Origin: Picochlorum sp. 'celeri'
Lineage: Eukaryota; Chlorophyta; Trebouxiophyceae
Direction of reading: 5' to 3'
Assembly (NCBI GenBank): GCA_010909725.1
Contig: JAACMV010000028.1
Span: 62,001-126,000 of the forward strand
Length of the DNA stretch: 64,000 bases
In this document: one piece after another, positions 1 through 10,036 of the stretch
Layout of the letters: the number at the start of each line of letters is the position of its first letter
How positions within the stretch are numbered: the first letter of the stretch is position 1
Position numbers and translations under genes: made by a program
Notes under the pieces: model-generated
Database searches by the model: none
Seen by the model: the letters and a program-made list of their open reading frames with translations, nothing else
Told to the model about the DNA's origin: nothing

Positions 1-814
1 CCAGCACTCGCAGGAAAGGCGGTTCTCTCACCCTCTTCAGCATTCTGCTTTCCTGAGATTCGTGACCAACACAAACTCTCCAAATCAAAGCACCACATAT
101 CGGACAGATATCTTCCCGCATAATTTCCTCCCATCAAAAACAAAAGATTCCCCACCAGAGCTGCAGAGTGCTCATACCGAGGTGCTGGCCTGCGTGTCTC
201 ATCAATATACGGAGACACCCATGACCCTTCCACCAAAACTTCTGCCACAGACCTTCGCTTTACAACCGATTCAGAACCAGACGTATCCTTACGGAGACCT
301 TCCTGTTCCTCCTCCTGCTTCCCATCAGACATATCCGCAGACTTGAAAATCTCTTCCTCCATCAACTCTGGACTCCACCACTCAGACACCTCTTCCTCCA
401 ATGTCCTCACAAATAGCCTCATAGCCTCCATCTTGGACATCTCCCCCAATTGCTTCCATGATTGCCACTTGGCATTGTTCACCACATTCCAACCCCAAGG
501 TTTGGGTTCGTTGCAAGGCCCCTGCAATCACCATCACTCAATCACACGCATGTACAATTGATTTACTAAAGAAGAAATGTATTAATCGTACCACAAGAGA
601 CTGCTTCTCCAGCGCATACAAGAGTAATTTGCTCTCTTCATGTAACCCTGCACATGATCACCCAAGCACCTCAGGTATCAGCGTCAGAAACCATTTGATA
701 TGCACAAATACAAGTGTATGGAATGTATTGAAACGCACCATGGGTGCCTTTTTGCACAAATGCTCGAGCAGCATGGAAACGCTCTGGATACGACAAAGGG
801 CACGTCGAAGACAT
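1..814 (-). CDS. Acyl-CoA-binding kelch protein, 5' part (runs off left edge)
   Basis: Three minus-strand exons read as one protein: 814-739 (ATG at 814), 647-592 and 521 to the window edge. The joined frame gives an acyl-CoA-binding domain. It starts with SYPERFHAARAFV, continues through SKLLLYALEKQSLV, and reaches GPCNEPKPWGWNVV and MSKMEAMRLFVRTLEEE, the usual family signature. An acidic linker follows, then the first kelch blade (RPAPRYEHSAALVGNLLFLM). In plants this ACBP-plus-kelch layout binds long-chain acyl-CoA in the cytosol. Introns of 91 and 70 bp have GT...AG borders, the first with donor GTGCGT. No single open frame reveals the gene. The remaining kelch repeats and the stop lie left of the window. 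The family call is firm; exact exon 1 borders are less so. Confidence 0.85.
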
Positions 815-1150
815 TCTCTGCACCTATTCTTTTTCTTCTTCTTATATAGATCAATGATAATTGAACCAGATTCTGATGCTATCGACTCCACCCAAAGGAG
901 ACAGTCTCGGTTTGCAGCGACGAACTCAGATCAGAATAAATCTCTTGGCAGAGATACGCAGATGCCGATTCGATCGATACAGAAACATATGACTATTACA
1001 AAACAAGTCAGAAAATGAATGACAGTGCGTCCGATGGGGAGCAAGGTTTATTCATTGTACACATTCTGGTTCCACATTTAATTTCATTCCATTCCTCATA
1101 ATATGATACGAAGAACCCATGCATGGGAGAATGCTCCATTGTATATGACG

Positions 1151-2269
1151 TCATGATGTATCCAAATTCATCTCTTCTACCCTATTGCGTGCACTTTCCT
1201 CCATCAGGACCTGGTCTGTAATGGTATCACAGACTCTGTCAACTGTGTCAGAGGAGGACAGAGGGGGAGCTGCAGTCTGTCGAGTTCTGGCTTGCTGCAG
1301 TATGTTTTCAATGGATTGAACGTCAATGGGACACATGCTTTCCGTCATCTTCTTCTCAATATCCTGAGCAGAGCATGGCCAGGGGCTTGAGTTGAGCCAT
1401 GGATGACTGAACATGTGCTCTACATCGATTCTGTCCGAAGGATTCAACACAAAGATTCTTCGCAGCAGATCTTTTAATGGATCTGATATATTTTCAGGGA
1501 TTTGATAATCCATCTTTGCTATCCTAGAAATCACTAATGGCACGCTGTTGTATGTAACTGGGCCATCCCCAGGCTTTTCAAAGGGAAACTTGCCAGTCAC
1601 CATTTTGTACAAGCACACGCCCATTTCCCAAACATCAACGGTGTTGCCAAACTTGGACTTATCTTCCCCAGACAAGAGCTCGGGGGGCATGTATGGTAGG
1701 GATTTGAATGCCTCTCTTGGATCCGAGTTGATCTGATCATGGCTGCTGTACATGAAATCCTGAAGCACAATCCCGCCAGTCTGGTCGTCGAATATAATAT
1801 TATTGATCTTGATATCTCTATTCGTATACCCGCTATCATGCAAAAACTTGGTCGCGAGGAGCAATTGCTGAACAATGTTCCTGGCAACATCCTCAGACAC
1901 AGGCCCTTCTGTATCAATCCTCTTCTCCAGGCTGCATCCAGGGACATACTTCATCACAATGGCCAGATATCCGGGGGTCAAGAAGACTTTTTTGAGTTCA
2001 GCAATGTATGGATGTCCATAGCACATGAAATGTGCCAACAACTCTCGTGCAACCATATCACTCACGCCCCTTTCCACCAACTTGATCACCACCTCCTCTT
2101 TCGTCCGAGTATGTATCGCAAAGTACGTTCTCACAACCATACTCTTCGATTCATCCTTGATCGGGTGATATGGTGTACACCCCAAGAAAGGACAGTCTTC
2201 GAAAACTGACAAGAGTTGTGACGCCGAGAGGTTCGCATGGTCGTGAAATTTCGATACACGCCTCTCCAT
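1151..2269 (-). CDS. SnRK2-like Ser/Thr protein kinase with altered catalytic motifs
   Basis: A single-exon 372-aa protein with a kinase fold closest, from memory, to plant SnRK2/SNF1-type kinases. Matching stretches include LTPGYLAIVMKYVPG and VDVWEMGVCLYKMV. A C-terminal SIENILQQART segment resembles the SnRK2 regulatory helix. The ATP lysine (about K63), helix-C glutamate (E76), catalytic aspartate (D152), N157 and the metal aspartate (D171) are present. The glycine loop lacks its GxGxxG. HRD has become NRD (150-152), DFG has become DFM (171-173), and APE reads PPE. It may be a weak kinase or a scaffold. The start is the only plausible ATG. Confidence 0.82.
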   Translation of the reverse strand: MERRVSKFHDHANLSASQLLSVFEDCPFLGCTPYHPIKDESKSMVVRTYFAIHTRTKEEVVIKLVERGVSDMVARELLAHFMCYGHPYIAELKKVFLTPGYLAIVMKYVPGCSLEKRIDTEGPVSEDVARNIVQQLLLATKFLHDSGYTNRDIKINNIIFDDQTGGIVLQDFMYSSHDQINSDPREAFKSLPYMPPELLSGEDKSKFGNTVDVWEMGVCLYKMVTGKFPFEKPGDGPVTYNSVPLVISRIAKMDYQIPENISDPLKDLLRRIFVLNPSDRIDVEHMFSHPWLNSSPWPCSAQDIEKKMTESMCPIDVQSIENILQQARTRQTAAPPLSSSDTVDRVCDTITDQVLMEESARNRVEEMNLDTS

Positions 2270-2586
2270 GCTTCAGAAACTATAAAAGAAATACAAAATA
2301 CGCGTGTAGCTCTCCGTCTGTGTAAAGACAAGGGTTCTTCAGTGGGATGACTGACAGGCAGTGGCAGTAGTTTTAGGACCGCGTATACCAACGCATACTC
2401 AATATGAATCAATTTTTAATGTAAAATAATATCAATGTAATGCCAGCAACACACTGAAACTCTTCTCTATGTTGGAGTAGTCTCTCTCTCTACAATGCGT
2501 AGCAAGCAATCGATCTGGTCAACACTTATATTTTAAGTGGTTTGCAAACCAGATCTGGTATCCCAATCTGCTTGTTTCATTTACAA

Positions 2587-3474
2587 CTATTCATCAATAT
2601 CAACATGTGACAGAGTCCACATGCCCTCTTTGGTATTCCTCTTTCTCTTCTTCTTCCCATCATTCTCCACCTCGGATGATCCGCACGTTTGGGCAAGCCA
2701 TTCATCAATGGCCACATTGCTGAGGCGATCTGCCTCCTTGTTGAATTCGCGGAGTACATGCTCTGCCTCAAAGCTCTCAAATGACTGAATCAATGCCATT
2801 GCCTTCTCATGATACTTTTTCAAAATGTCATTCTTCACGGCCCATTTCCCCAGTACCTGATGGATTACAAGTTTTGAATCACCCCTCACTTTGACTTTCT
2901 TGAATCCCATGCCTTTCATGGCATGCAATCCAGCCACCAATCCGGCATATTCTGCCTGATTGTTTGTATTTTCATCTCCGATATATCCGGTCAACTCTTT
3001 TACTACATTTCCAGTGTCGTCATCGTAGATGACAGCCCCAAATCCTGATGGTCCAGGATTTCTTCTGGAGGCACCATCAAACTCTAGCCTCCCTGTTGAG
3101 GATACGGACACTGCCGACTCCGCCCTATCTAGATGTTTGACCGGATTGCTATCCATACCATGCTCTTTGAGGAACGTCTGGGCCTCATCTTTGCTCGCAA
3201 ATCCCTTGTACAGGTTGTCAGAGTACCCCTTGACTTGCTGTTCGCAAGACTCCCATGTACCGTATAATCCAGGATGCCTACCCCTCACAACAGCATAATA
3301 TTTCCTTATCTGACTCGACATGATGATGGTACGAGGCGATAGAGTGCCGTGTGCACAGAGAGATTTTGTTCGTCTAGGAATGCTATTCAGATTCCCCCAC
3401 CATTGCAGGGGGCGAGGGTTCAATAAAGTTAGTATATTACCGCTACATGCAAATTTATGTATCAACGCAACCAT
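2587..3474 (-). CDS. Ribonuclease H1, organelle-targeted type
   Basis: A 295-aa protein. An N-terminal extension of about 52 residues, rich in basic and hydroxylated residues, looks like an organelle presequence. Next comes the RNase H1 N-terminal hybrid-binding domain (KYYAVVRGRHPGLYGTW, about 58-105), also known as a viroplasmin-like domain. The RNase H domain spans about 129-258. Catalytic carboxylates are visible as FDGA (D133), NNQAEY (E175), RGDS (D199) and EADRLSN (D249). The enzyme cuts the RNA strand of RNA-DNA hybrids. A second in-frame ATG (MSSQIRKYY, residue 52) could give a shorter form without the presequence, hence possible dual targeting. A lysine/arginine-rich tail follows the catalytic domain. 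Confidence 0.9.
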   Translation of the reverse strand: MVALIHKFACSGNILTLLNPRPLQWWGNLNSIPRRTKSLCAHGTLSPRTIIMSSQIRKYYAVVRGRHPGLYGTWESCEQQVKGYSDNLYKGFASKDEAQTFLKEHGMDSNPVKHLDRAESAVSVSSTGRLEFDGASRRNPGPSGFGAVIYDDDTGNVVKELTGYIGDENTNNQAEYAGLVAGLHAMKGMGFKKVKVRGDSKLVIHQVLGKWAVKNDILKKYHEKAMALIQSFESFEAEHVLREFNKEADRLSNVAIDEWLAQTCGSSEVENDGKKKRKRNTKEGMWTLSHVDIDE

Positions 3475-4125
3475 GATTGTACAGTATTAAAAAGTCAAGG
3501 TGGTGATGTCAAACTGCTGACACAAGAACGTCAGCATACATCCCATCTGTACCTCTATACTGCCATGGCCCGCTTTGAACTGATACTAGTATCAACGAAA
3601 AATAATTGGAGATCACGAATTGCCCGCAAAGAGCTATGAATATCAATGCATTTAGCCAATACGCCTGGTCACGTATCTATGAACATGTATGCCCATCGAC
3701 TTCAAACTTTGATGGGAGGGGGAAACAAGGTCGGCTAGTCCAAGATATGCCCTTCTGAATATTATTCTATGGGAGCCCACAACAAAAAAACAGCCCTAGC
3801 AAAGTGCACCCACGGGAGGCTCCACGGGTGTTGAGGTCACGATGGTCTGCTCAGAGGGCCCATATAAAAAACAAATCCACGCAATATTCCATATATTTTG
3901 CATCAACGGGGTTGATGGAGACGATGCTCAATTAATTAAGGGGAACGTTCCTCTCGATCAATTGTGCGAACGCCACGATACCTCCACTGCAATCTATGGT
4001 ATATTCCGTGATAAAAAAACACGATGAAGAATGCCACGCGCTACTAGTGGTATAGAGAAGAATAAAAAAGCTCGCTTTATGATATCCTGAGTAACCAATC
4101 GAACGGGGAACGAGGATATCGTGCT
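3475..4125. other. Intergenic region, no gene supported
   Basis: Upstream region of the RNase H1 gene and 3' flank of the next minus-strand gene. Short open frames here lack coding character. A GC-rich perfect palindrome GGAACGTTCC lies near 3943-3952 within an AT-rich stretch. No RNA gene was recognised. Confidence 0.5.
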
Positions 4126-5147
4126 CTATTGAGAGAGTATGTCGATGATCTCCTGAAGAGCCTCTTCGTTCAGGAAGGAGAAGTGGTGTTCTCTCCTCAT
4201 CCTGCACATATAGGATGTGGATGATTAACCACAACATTATTTTAATCTGCCATCAAAATCAAGTCGAATAGTTGGGTGAAGAAGGAGTGCTTGTACCCTA
4301 CCTTTTGCTCCAGTCCACCAAGAAGGTGAATGCCTCGATTATTTTAGCCTCAGCTTCCTCATCTGGGGCATTCTCAATGGAATTGGACAACCTCCTGAAG
4401 AATTCGGGCAAAGTAATGGACCTCTGGCCACGCTCCATTCCTGGAGCGCCTGCAAAAGTGCAAAAAACAGCTGTTGAGTGCATATTGCCCACACGAGTCG
4501 TATTTAAATGCCCTAGCCTGGTGAGATATGGGTCCCTGGCATGTGATATGCGTCTATACAGCATTAATATGGCATCATACCTGTCTGGTAGCCAAATATC
4601 TCCTCGAATGCTGTTCCAAGATAGCCATATGGAAGCTCATTGGCCATAAAAGGCGAGATTGGTCCTCCCTGCAGTTGTATGGCACCGTAGGCGTCAGCAC
4701 AGGTCCCTTTCGAGTTCCCAGATGCTGGGAAATGCATGATGGTGGCTAGAAAGCAGTATTCAGCCCGTATGTGATACAGTCCGATACGGCGTTACTGGAA
4801 TATGTACGCCTCCCATCCCACCCAACCCCTGATAGAAAGCCACTCAAGACCCCCCGACCCAACGCAGCAACCTGACGTCAACGCACCTGTGGCTGTGTGA
4901 CCTCTTGTTGTACTTCCTCATCATCAATGTTGCTTCCATACACTCCTGTTTGAATAGATGCGTCCACAGAAAACGATGCATCCGACAAGATCTCCGAGAG
5001 GATGCCGTCACCATTGCCCGTCACTGGAATAGGGATCCTTATAGGGGGAGCATAGGAAAACATGGCAATGGCTCTTTTCGTTCTTAACAATGTTCCCGTT
5101 CTCTCCTCTGGAGTCACGTGTCTCAGTCCATTCCGAAACTGGGGCAT
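4126..5147 (-). CDS. Unrecognised multi-exon protein
   Basis: Not recognised. Coding-like minus-strand exons are 5147-4887 (ATG at 5147, donor GTGCGT), one ending at 4581, 4449-4302 and 4201-4126 (stop TAG). The last three join cleanly: FEEIFGYQTG, then ITLPEFFRRLSNSIENA, VDWSKR, and FLNEEALQEIIDILSQ at the C-terminus. The first exon encodes FRNGLRHVTPEERTGTLL and an acidic end. The join between exon 1 and the next exon is unresolved: donor phase 0 does not fit the acceptor at 4734 in the good frame. A short exon may lie between them, or 4738 may be a separate ATG with exon 1 belonging elsewhere. The product may be a small soluble protein. Function unknown. Confidence 0.5.
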
Positions 5148-5795
5148 GGTTGGTCGGTCCCGGTTGTACTCGTTCTTCGCAAGCGCAGTATTCTTGAGAT
5201 ATCTCAAGCTTCAAATATGTAGGTAGATATATGTCCCCTACGATGTAATAGTTAATATATCAAACAAGATTATGTGCACCTAGTTCTAATAGTAGGGTAA
5301 TATGCAGACAGCGCATCCCGGCTCCGTACTACTAGAGATTCGCTCTCTGGTGATCCTGTCGCTGGCCAGGGTCGATCGTGGATCTACATCGACGCCGTCA
5401 TGCTATGGAGAGGAATCTCCATGTTTTCCGAGAGACATGCACCGATGCACACCACACATGGGCCGACAGGCCCCACAGACCGGCTGCAGATCTGCCCTCA
5501 AGCAGAGGGGGGCATATTGCTCCCATCCCGCGATTGCATTCACCGAAGATGATGAAACAACTATTGGCATTCGTCATTCTAGTGTCTTTCATGCCATCTG
5601 TTGTGCTATAATCAATCAAAAACGTATGCCATACCAGTATGTGATATCCGGTTGGGGCAATAGGGCGTACATATGCGGTAGATTCGCACATCAGCTGTGT
5701 TGTTTGTTCGGGATCAGTCTTGGGTTTGCATAGGTGCTAGAGGCTATCACAAATCCATCATTACAGTACTATATGATATCACAGAGTATATTTGA
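5148..5795. other. Intergenic region between divergent genes
   Basis: No convincing gene; the plus-strand frame at 5302-5733 lacks recognisable features. A short hairpin (ATGGAGA / TCTCCAT, 4-nt loop) lies at 5405-5422, and a 10-bp palindrome GCAGATCTGC lies near 5486. The region presumably holds promoters for the unknown minus-strand gene and the acetyltransferase. Confidence 0.45.
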
Positions 5796-6614
5796 ATGTA
5801 TGCAATGGGCGTGAAGCTGCCTGGCTACTGTCAGAGGCGGGCCTTGGTCCCTCTTCCTGTGGATTGGAGTGTTGCAGGCGTCTTGCATTATGTGGGATGT
5901 ACTATGAACTTGAAGCTATTAGGTAAGAAGAGAGGAATGCGAGGGGAGAGTGGAGCGTTGTGTATTCGCTCTAGGAGAGTACTGGCACTTGAGGATGGGG
6001 TGGACCAGAAAGTTACCCCGTCTTTTGAGCAGGCGCATTTCCAGGGATTATCCATTCCATTCCGGGTCATGTCGAGGGCTTCAGGGCTTCTAGCTGCGGT
6101 ATTTGGAAAGCGAGGCAAGGATGATGGAGGGTATCATGTGAGATTGATGGCTGCACTGCAGTCGAGGGCATTTACTGAAAAGAATGATTTTGTCATGTTT
6201 GTGACATGGGTGAGGCAACGGGAGTCTGAAGAGGCTATAGCAGGTATTGTCACCCTATCAAAGGGTTTGAGTGCTTCTGGAGCGAGTGGATACGAGAGTG
6301 AGACATTTGCTGGTCCACACGTCTACTCTATATGCAACATGGCAGTGCGGGAGGACCTTAGAAGGCAGGGTATTGCTCGGACATTGTTATCGGAAGTAGA
6401 ACGGTATGTCAGGAGTCTCATGCACGAGGGTGAAAGTGCAGTCTTGGTTCTGTCTGTAGAAAAGTATAGTTTGGAGGCCCGCCACTTGTACACAGTGTGT
6501 GGATATTCTGTAGAGGATGCATGGGAAGATCCCAGGTGGTTGGATTCCATCGATCGAGGCCGAGTCGACGTTCCCAGAAGAATACTCATGTATAAAAGCA
6601 TTAGAAATCAATAA
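5796..6614 (+). CDS. GNAT-family N-acetyltransferase, probably plastid
   Basis: A 272-aa single-exon protein. The C-terminal half carries the GNAT fold: AGIVTLSKG as the central strand, YSICNMAVREDLRRQGIA (acetyl-CoA-binding motif A, R/Q-x-x-G at about 189-192), ARTLLSEVERYV, then VEKYSLEARHLYTVCGY as motif B. The first ~80 residues are basic and low in acidic residues, consistent with a transit peptide. Plant and algal plastid GNATs acetylate protein N-termini and lysines or small amines. The substrate cannot be read here. The stop lies 26 bp from the stop of the convergent PRP38 gene. Confidence 0.8.
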   Translation: MYAMGVKLPGYCQRRALVPLPVDWSVAGVLHYVGCTMNLKLLGKKRGMRGESGALCIRSRRVLALEDGVDQKVTPSFEQAHFQGLSIPFRVMSRASGLLAAVFGKRGKDDGGYHVRLMAALQSRAFTEKNDFVMFVTWVRQRESEEAIAGIVTLSKGLSASGASGYESETFAGPHVYSICNMAVREDLRRQGIARTLLSEVERYVRSLMHEGESAVLVLSVEKYSLEARHLYTVCGYSVEDAWEDPRWLDSIDRGRVDVPRRILMYKSIRNQ

Positions 6615-6640
6615 ATATATTTATGTATGTTTGCAAAGCA

Positions 6641-7531
6641 TCAGTTTTTCAATGGTGCAAGGCCCAAACTTGCACGAAGTGCGTTTGTTTCCTCCACTGA
6701 CATGGATGCTTCGGTACCGCTGCGCGCCCCAGCATCAGCTCTATGATCACCATATACTTCTCCTTCTTCTTTTGCATCGTCTCGATACGAGTTTCGATCC
6801 CTTTTTCTCGTGGAAGGAGTGTCTCTGCTACTACTACCATTCTTGTTGCTCTGCAATCTCCATTTCTCCCTCTTCCGTTTCGATTCCGAAAATTCGTACA
6901 TAATCAACCCCGAATCTGCTAGCCTTTCTCTCGCTTCTTTCTTAAATGTGTCCATCTTGGTGTCGAATTCATCCTGCATCTGAGACACCCTCGGCCCAGC
7001 AAGCTGCCCTGTAGTTTCCAGCACCCCTCTTTCCTGCAGCCGGGGCAGGGCAATGTTGAATAAATAATCTCGCGTCAGCATCTGATCAATTATATCATCT
7101 ATAAACGTCAACTCAAAAGATCCATCAGGCTTTCTCAATCGTATCCTGCGGTAATCGTTCAACAGAGGTTCCAAGTACTGATACACCTCTTGAGACCTTC
7201 CCACAAGCCTCATGTAGAAAGCACCCAGTACCCGAAGGTACTTGAACTCATCATTACGGATGTATTCTAACACTATATCCTTATCTGGCTGTATCTGTAA
7301 CAGTTTGAGGACCAGACAGATGAATTCTGTAGGCTTTTGAGGCTCACCAAACATGCCTCCAATAAATCGCAGTTCAACGGCTTTGTCTACCAAATCTTCT
7401 GCTGAAAGTCCGAAACAATACTGTTTCCAGTATAATGAATCGTATATTTTCTGTCTCATGATGTATTCTATGAGATTTTGAGGATTGGTTCCGTGAACGG
7501 ATGTTGCAAATTTGTCTGTTGAATTCGCCAT
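6641..7531 (-). CDS. PRP38: Pre-mRNA splicing factor PRP38
   Basis: Recognised by the start MANSTDKFATSVHGTNPQNL and by VDKAVELRFIGGMFG, LKLLQIQPDKDIVLEYI, FKYLRVLGAFYMRLVG and DIIDQMLTRDYLFNIALPRL, all hallmark stretches of PRP38A. PRP38 belongs to the U4/U6.U5 tri-snRNP and is needed for spliceosome activation in the nucleus. The PRP38 domain covers about residues 8-175. The tail is basic and charged (KRKREKWR, then acidic), typical of longer metazoan and plant proteins. Four codons upstream (MLHT) could extend it, but the MANS start matches the family. About 296 aa, single exon. Confidence 0.95.
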   Translation of the reverse strand: MANSTDKFATSVHGTNPQNLIEYIMRQKIYDSLYWKQYCFGLSAEDLVDKAVELRFIGGMFGEPQKPTEFICLVLKLLQIQPDKDIVLEYIRNDEFKYLRVLGAFYMRLVGRSQEVYQYLEPLLNDYRRIRLRKPDGSFELTFIDDIIDQMLTRDYLFNIALPRLQERGVLETTGQLAGPRVSQMQDEFDTKMDTFKKEARERLADSGLIMYEFSESKRKREKWRLQSNKNGSSSRDTPSTRKRDRNSYRDDAKEEGEVYGDHRADAGARSGTEASMSVEETNALRASLGLAPLKN

Positions 7532-7572
7532 TGTATGTAACAACCTCTATGCCTATTTGAAAAAAAATTATA

Positions 7573-9291
7573 TTATTCAATTGGGTCGTCGTCGTCTTCA
7601 TGCATTGGTATTTTGGAAACGTGCTGCAGGGGCGTGGTCATTTGGGTCAGATGGCTGTCCTGTTCCTGCTGGATGGGAGCATCATGGTTGATATGAACAG
7701 ACATAGATCCCTGCCAATACCTTTCCCATTGTTCCGGCTGCTGATACGTCTCGGTGGATTTTCTATGCGCAATGACCCTTATGTTTGGCAGCATTTCTGA
7801 GGCCATGGCTTGATGGTTGGTCAGGTCCATGGACCCTCCCCAAAGGACCCTGTTGATTGAACATGCTCGTTTCAATCTGTCCAAGTTTCTGCGCCTTGAT
7901 GATTCTACCTTGAAACATGCGGGTGCTTTCAAAGGCTTCCAGGATCTAGGGGCGGGATGAGAGTTCCAGAAGCAAATGCCGCGTGATGAAACCATGGATG
8001 CCATGAGATCAGAGAGGCCTCTGGAACCATCTGGATCATCCTCCACCCCATAGTATGGCGTACTGTCTCTTCGATGTGCTAGAATATCAGCTTCACAAAG
8101 TTGATCAAGACATTGCGATGCATCCTCGATGTGGGCATCGTCAATGAATGCGAGGATATTTTCATGTAGGAAGGCAGTGATGGATGGTCCAGATAGGCCT
8201 GATGCATGGACTGTGTCCTCTGGGTCAAAACCGTCCATGCGGGGTCGCTTCATCCATTCTTCTAGATATGGTGGGTGATTTTCAGCGATATCGTCCTCCG
8301 ACTCGCATCTCTTATTGTACAAAAGCTTTCCTAGTCCGTGGAAAATGCTAAGAGATGAATCTCTCAGCATGTGGGATAAGAGCTCATGCATAGTCCCTTG
8401 TTCGTCCGGCGCGTTCTGTTTAGCTCTTCTTCTTCGCTTCTTCGCTCCTACGTTCTCATGCACACCGGACATCATCATCTTGCCTGTGCAGGCAAATTGC
8501 AAGCTCAGAATAGCACTGCTCAAATCACCCTGTGACTGCTCTGCAATTGTTTGTAATTCTGACTTTGTGATCCTGCCCTGGACGCCTTCGTTTTCAGCGA
8601 TAATACCCAACTGTTTCACAATAGTTGTCTTGGGTATTGCGTTAAGCGAGATTTTGGTGGGGCTAAACCTTTCCAAAGAAGACAACAACGCCAAGGGTAC
8701 TGATGCAGTTTCCCACCCATCCCTAGCAACCGAACTCTGCTGTTCCGTATCCCTTGACGAAGCTTCCGTCACCATCGCAATAACTTTTGGAGCTCTTGCA
8801 ATAAGATTCATTGTCGCTTCGATCATTCTTCTCATTTGATCAGATCCAACAACAGTTGGAACATCATCCAACAGAATGAGGTGCTGTCTCCCTTTCCCGT
8901 GTGCTCCTAATACTGGCATCCATGCTTTTGCACAGAATGATTCATATGCGTCTAGTTTTGATTCATACCAATTTTCTGCTTGGTTCTGAGTGTGAGACGC
9001 TCGGACACACTCGGCCCATGGCATTTGTACTTTGGAGACATACTCAATTGCCTCCCACCCATTTTCTGCAGTGAGAGCCTTGACCATGGCAGACTTGCCG
9101 CACCCTGCCGGCCCTGACAAAATACACAATTTGTCTGCATGTGTATTCAGCCAGCACATAAGTTCGTCCACCTTATTCCTCCTCACAGCCAAATCGTGCC
9201 TACTCTGTGGGGCGTATTTGTCTGTCCACAGCATCAGGTCCTGGTCAGCAGCCATGGCACTGCGAATAGATGAGGCGTATCTCTTGGCCAT
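7573..9291 (-). CDS. RAD17: RAD17 checkpoint clamp loader
   Basis: A 572-aa AAA+ protein. WTDKYAPQSRHDLAV near the N-terminus is the typical RFC/RAD17 opening. The P-loop SGPAGCGKS lies at about 59-67. Walker B is LILLDDVP, the RAD17 form rather than DEAD/DECD of canonical RFC. An RFC-like helical domain follows (LQTIAEQSQGDLSSAILSLQF). RAD17 replaces RFC1 and loads the 9-1-1 clamp at damaged DNA to start the ATR checkpoint. A basic segment AKKRRRRAKQ may be a nuclear signal. The C-terminus ends DEDDDDPIE-like and acidic, as in other RAD17 proteins. Its promoter faces the thioredoxin-like gene, also minus strand. Confidence 0.9.
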   Translation of the reverse strand: MAKRYASSIRSAMAADQDLMLWTDKYAPQSRHDLAVRRNKVDELMCWLNTHADKLCILSGPAGCGKSAMVKALTAENGWEAIEYVSKVQMPWAECVRASHTQNQAENWYESKLDAYESFCAKAWMPVLGAHGKGRQHLILLDDVPTVVGSDQMRRMIEATMNLIARAPKVIAMVTEASSRDTEQQSSVARDGWETASVPLALLSSLERFSPTKISLNAIPKTTIVKQLGIIAENEGVQGRITKSELQTIAEQSQGDLSSAILSLQFACTGKMMMSGVHENVGAKKRRRRAKQNAPDEQGTMHELLSHMLRDSSLSIFHGLGKLLYNKRCESEDDIAENHPPYLEEWMKRPRMDGFDPEDTVHASGLSGPSITAFLHENILAFIDDAHIEDASQCLDQLCEADILAHRRDSTPYYGVEDDPDGSRGLSDLMASMVSSRGICFWNSHPAPRSWKPLKAPACFKVESSRRRNLDRLKRACSINRVLWGGSMDLTNHQAMASEMLPNIRVIAHRKSTETYQQPEQWERYWQGSMSVHINHDAPIQQEQDSHLTQMTTPLQHVSKIPMHEDDDDPIE

Positions 9292-9351
9292 TCTACTTCT
9301 ATATAGTAATCTTCGTCTCTGTATTATCTGGTTGGTCTACTGGCTTCACTG

Positions 9352-9827
9352 CTAGTCTTGAGAATGTGGCAAATGGAATACTCGCTTCAACGCCTGGGCT
9401 ACACTGCGCGCAGGTCTCTTCTGCGGAACACTGACACTCTCCCGCAGAACACCCTTGTTGTACACTAAAAACATGGGAATCACACACACATCTTGAGGCA
9501 AAACTTCCGCATCGTCCACAGATTCAACATCGAACGAATAAAAGCCTATTCCATCACTCCTGTATTCCTCAGGAAACCCTTCGACTTTCGGCTCTACTTG
9601 CTTGCACCTGAAACAGCTGCCACCGAAAGCATACATCCTGTTAGCAATATACATCACATAACAGTCACACTGAGATAGAAGGCCTACCTTTTGCCCGTGC
9701 AGAAACAAACCACTCGTTCCTGCCGCTCAACTGCTTCAAGCAAGTGTGTCGCCTGTTTCAGAGGCGTCCAGGTTCTTCTTTCGTTATTCCCAATGGTATC
9801 CAGCTTTTTAATACACAATGTTGACAT
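9352..9827 (-). CDS. Thioredoxin-like protein
   Basis: Two exons: 9827-9688 and 9637-9352, separated by a 50-bp intron (GTAGG...AACAG). The joined 141-aa protein has a thioredoxin-like core: ERVVCFCTGKR as strand beta-1, SCFRCKQVEPKVEGF with a CxxC pair (about C55 and C58), FYSFDVES, then VIPMFLVYNKGVL with the cis-Pro motif. The active site CFRC differs from the usual WCGPC. It is probably a redox or client-specific thioredoxin-like factor. No clear signal peptide. The two halves are not in one open frame, but the splice restores frame exactly (AA-AG + G). Confidence 0.78.
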
Positions 9828-10036
9828 ATCGAATGATGTTCAAAAGCAAATCAGCGTGTAGATTGTCCGCCTGGCCAAAGTTTCAAATCTCCCAATTTTG
9901 GGTTTTGAAATAAATGCGCCTGCACGCACCATTTGTCCGCGTTGGTCTTGGAAAGAGTCAGTCTAGTATCCACGAGAAAAATTAATGGCAACCAGAACCC
10001 CAAGGCTCGTTATATCCAGTCTTCGATAGTGAAAAG

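Noticed and set aside
458..1018. Plus-strand open frame of 186 codons
   Set aside because: Lies antisense to the ACBP-kelch exons, low complexity, no domain.
3940..3995. Reverse-strand similarity to the U4 snRNA 5' end (AGTGGxxGTATCGT)
   Set aside because: Only a short match; no following U4 stem or Sm site could be recognised.
5302..5733. Plus-strand open frame of 143 codons upstream of the GNAT gene
   Set aside because: No recognisable domain or coding character; base composition like flanking intergenic DNA.
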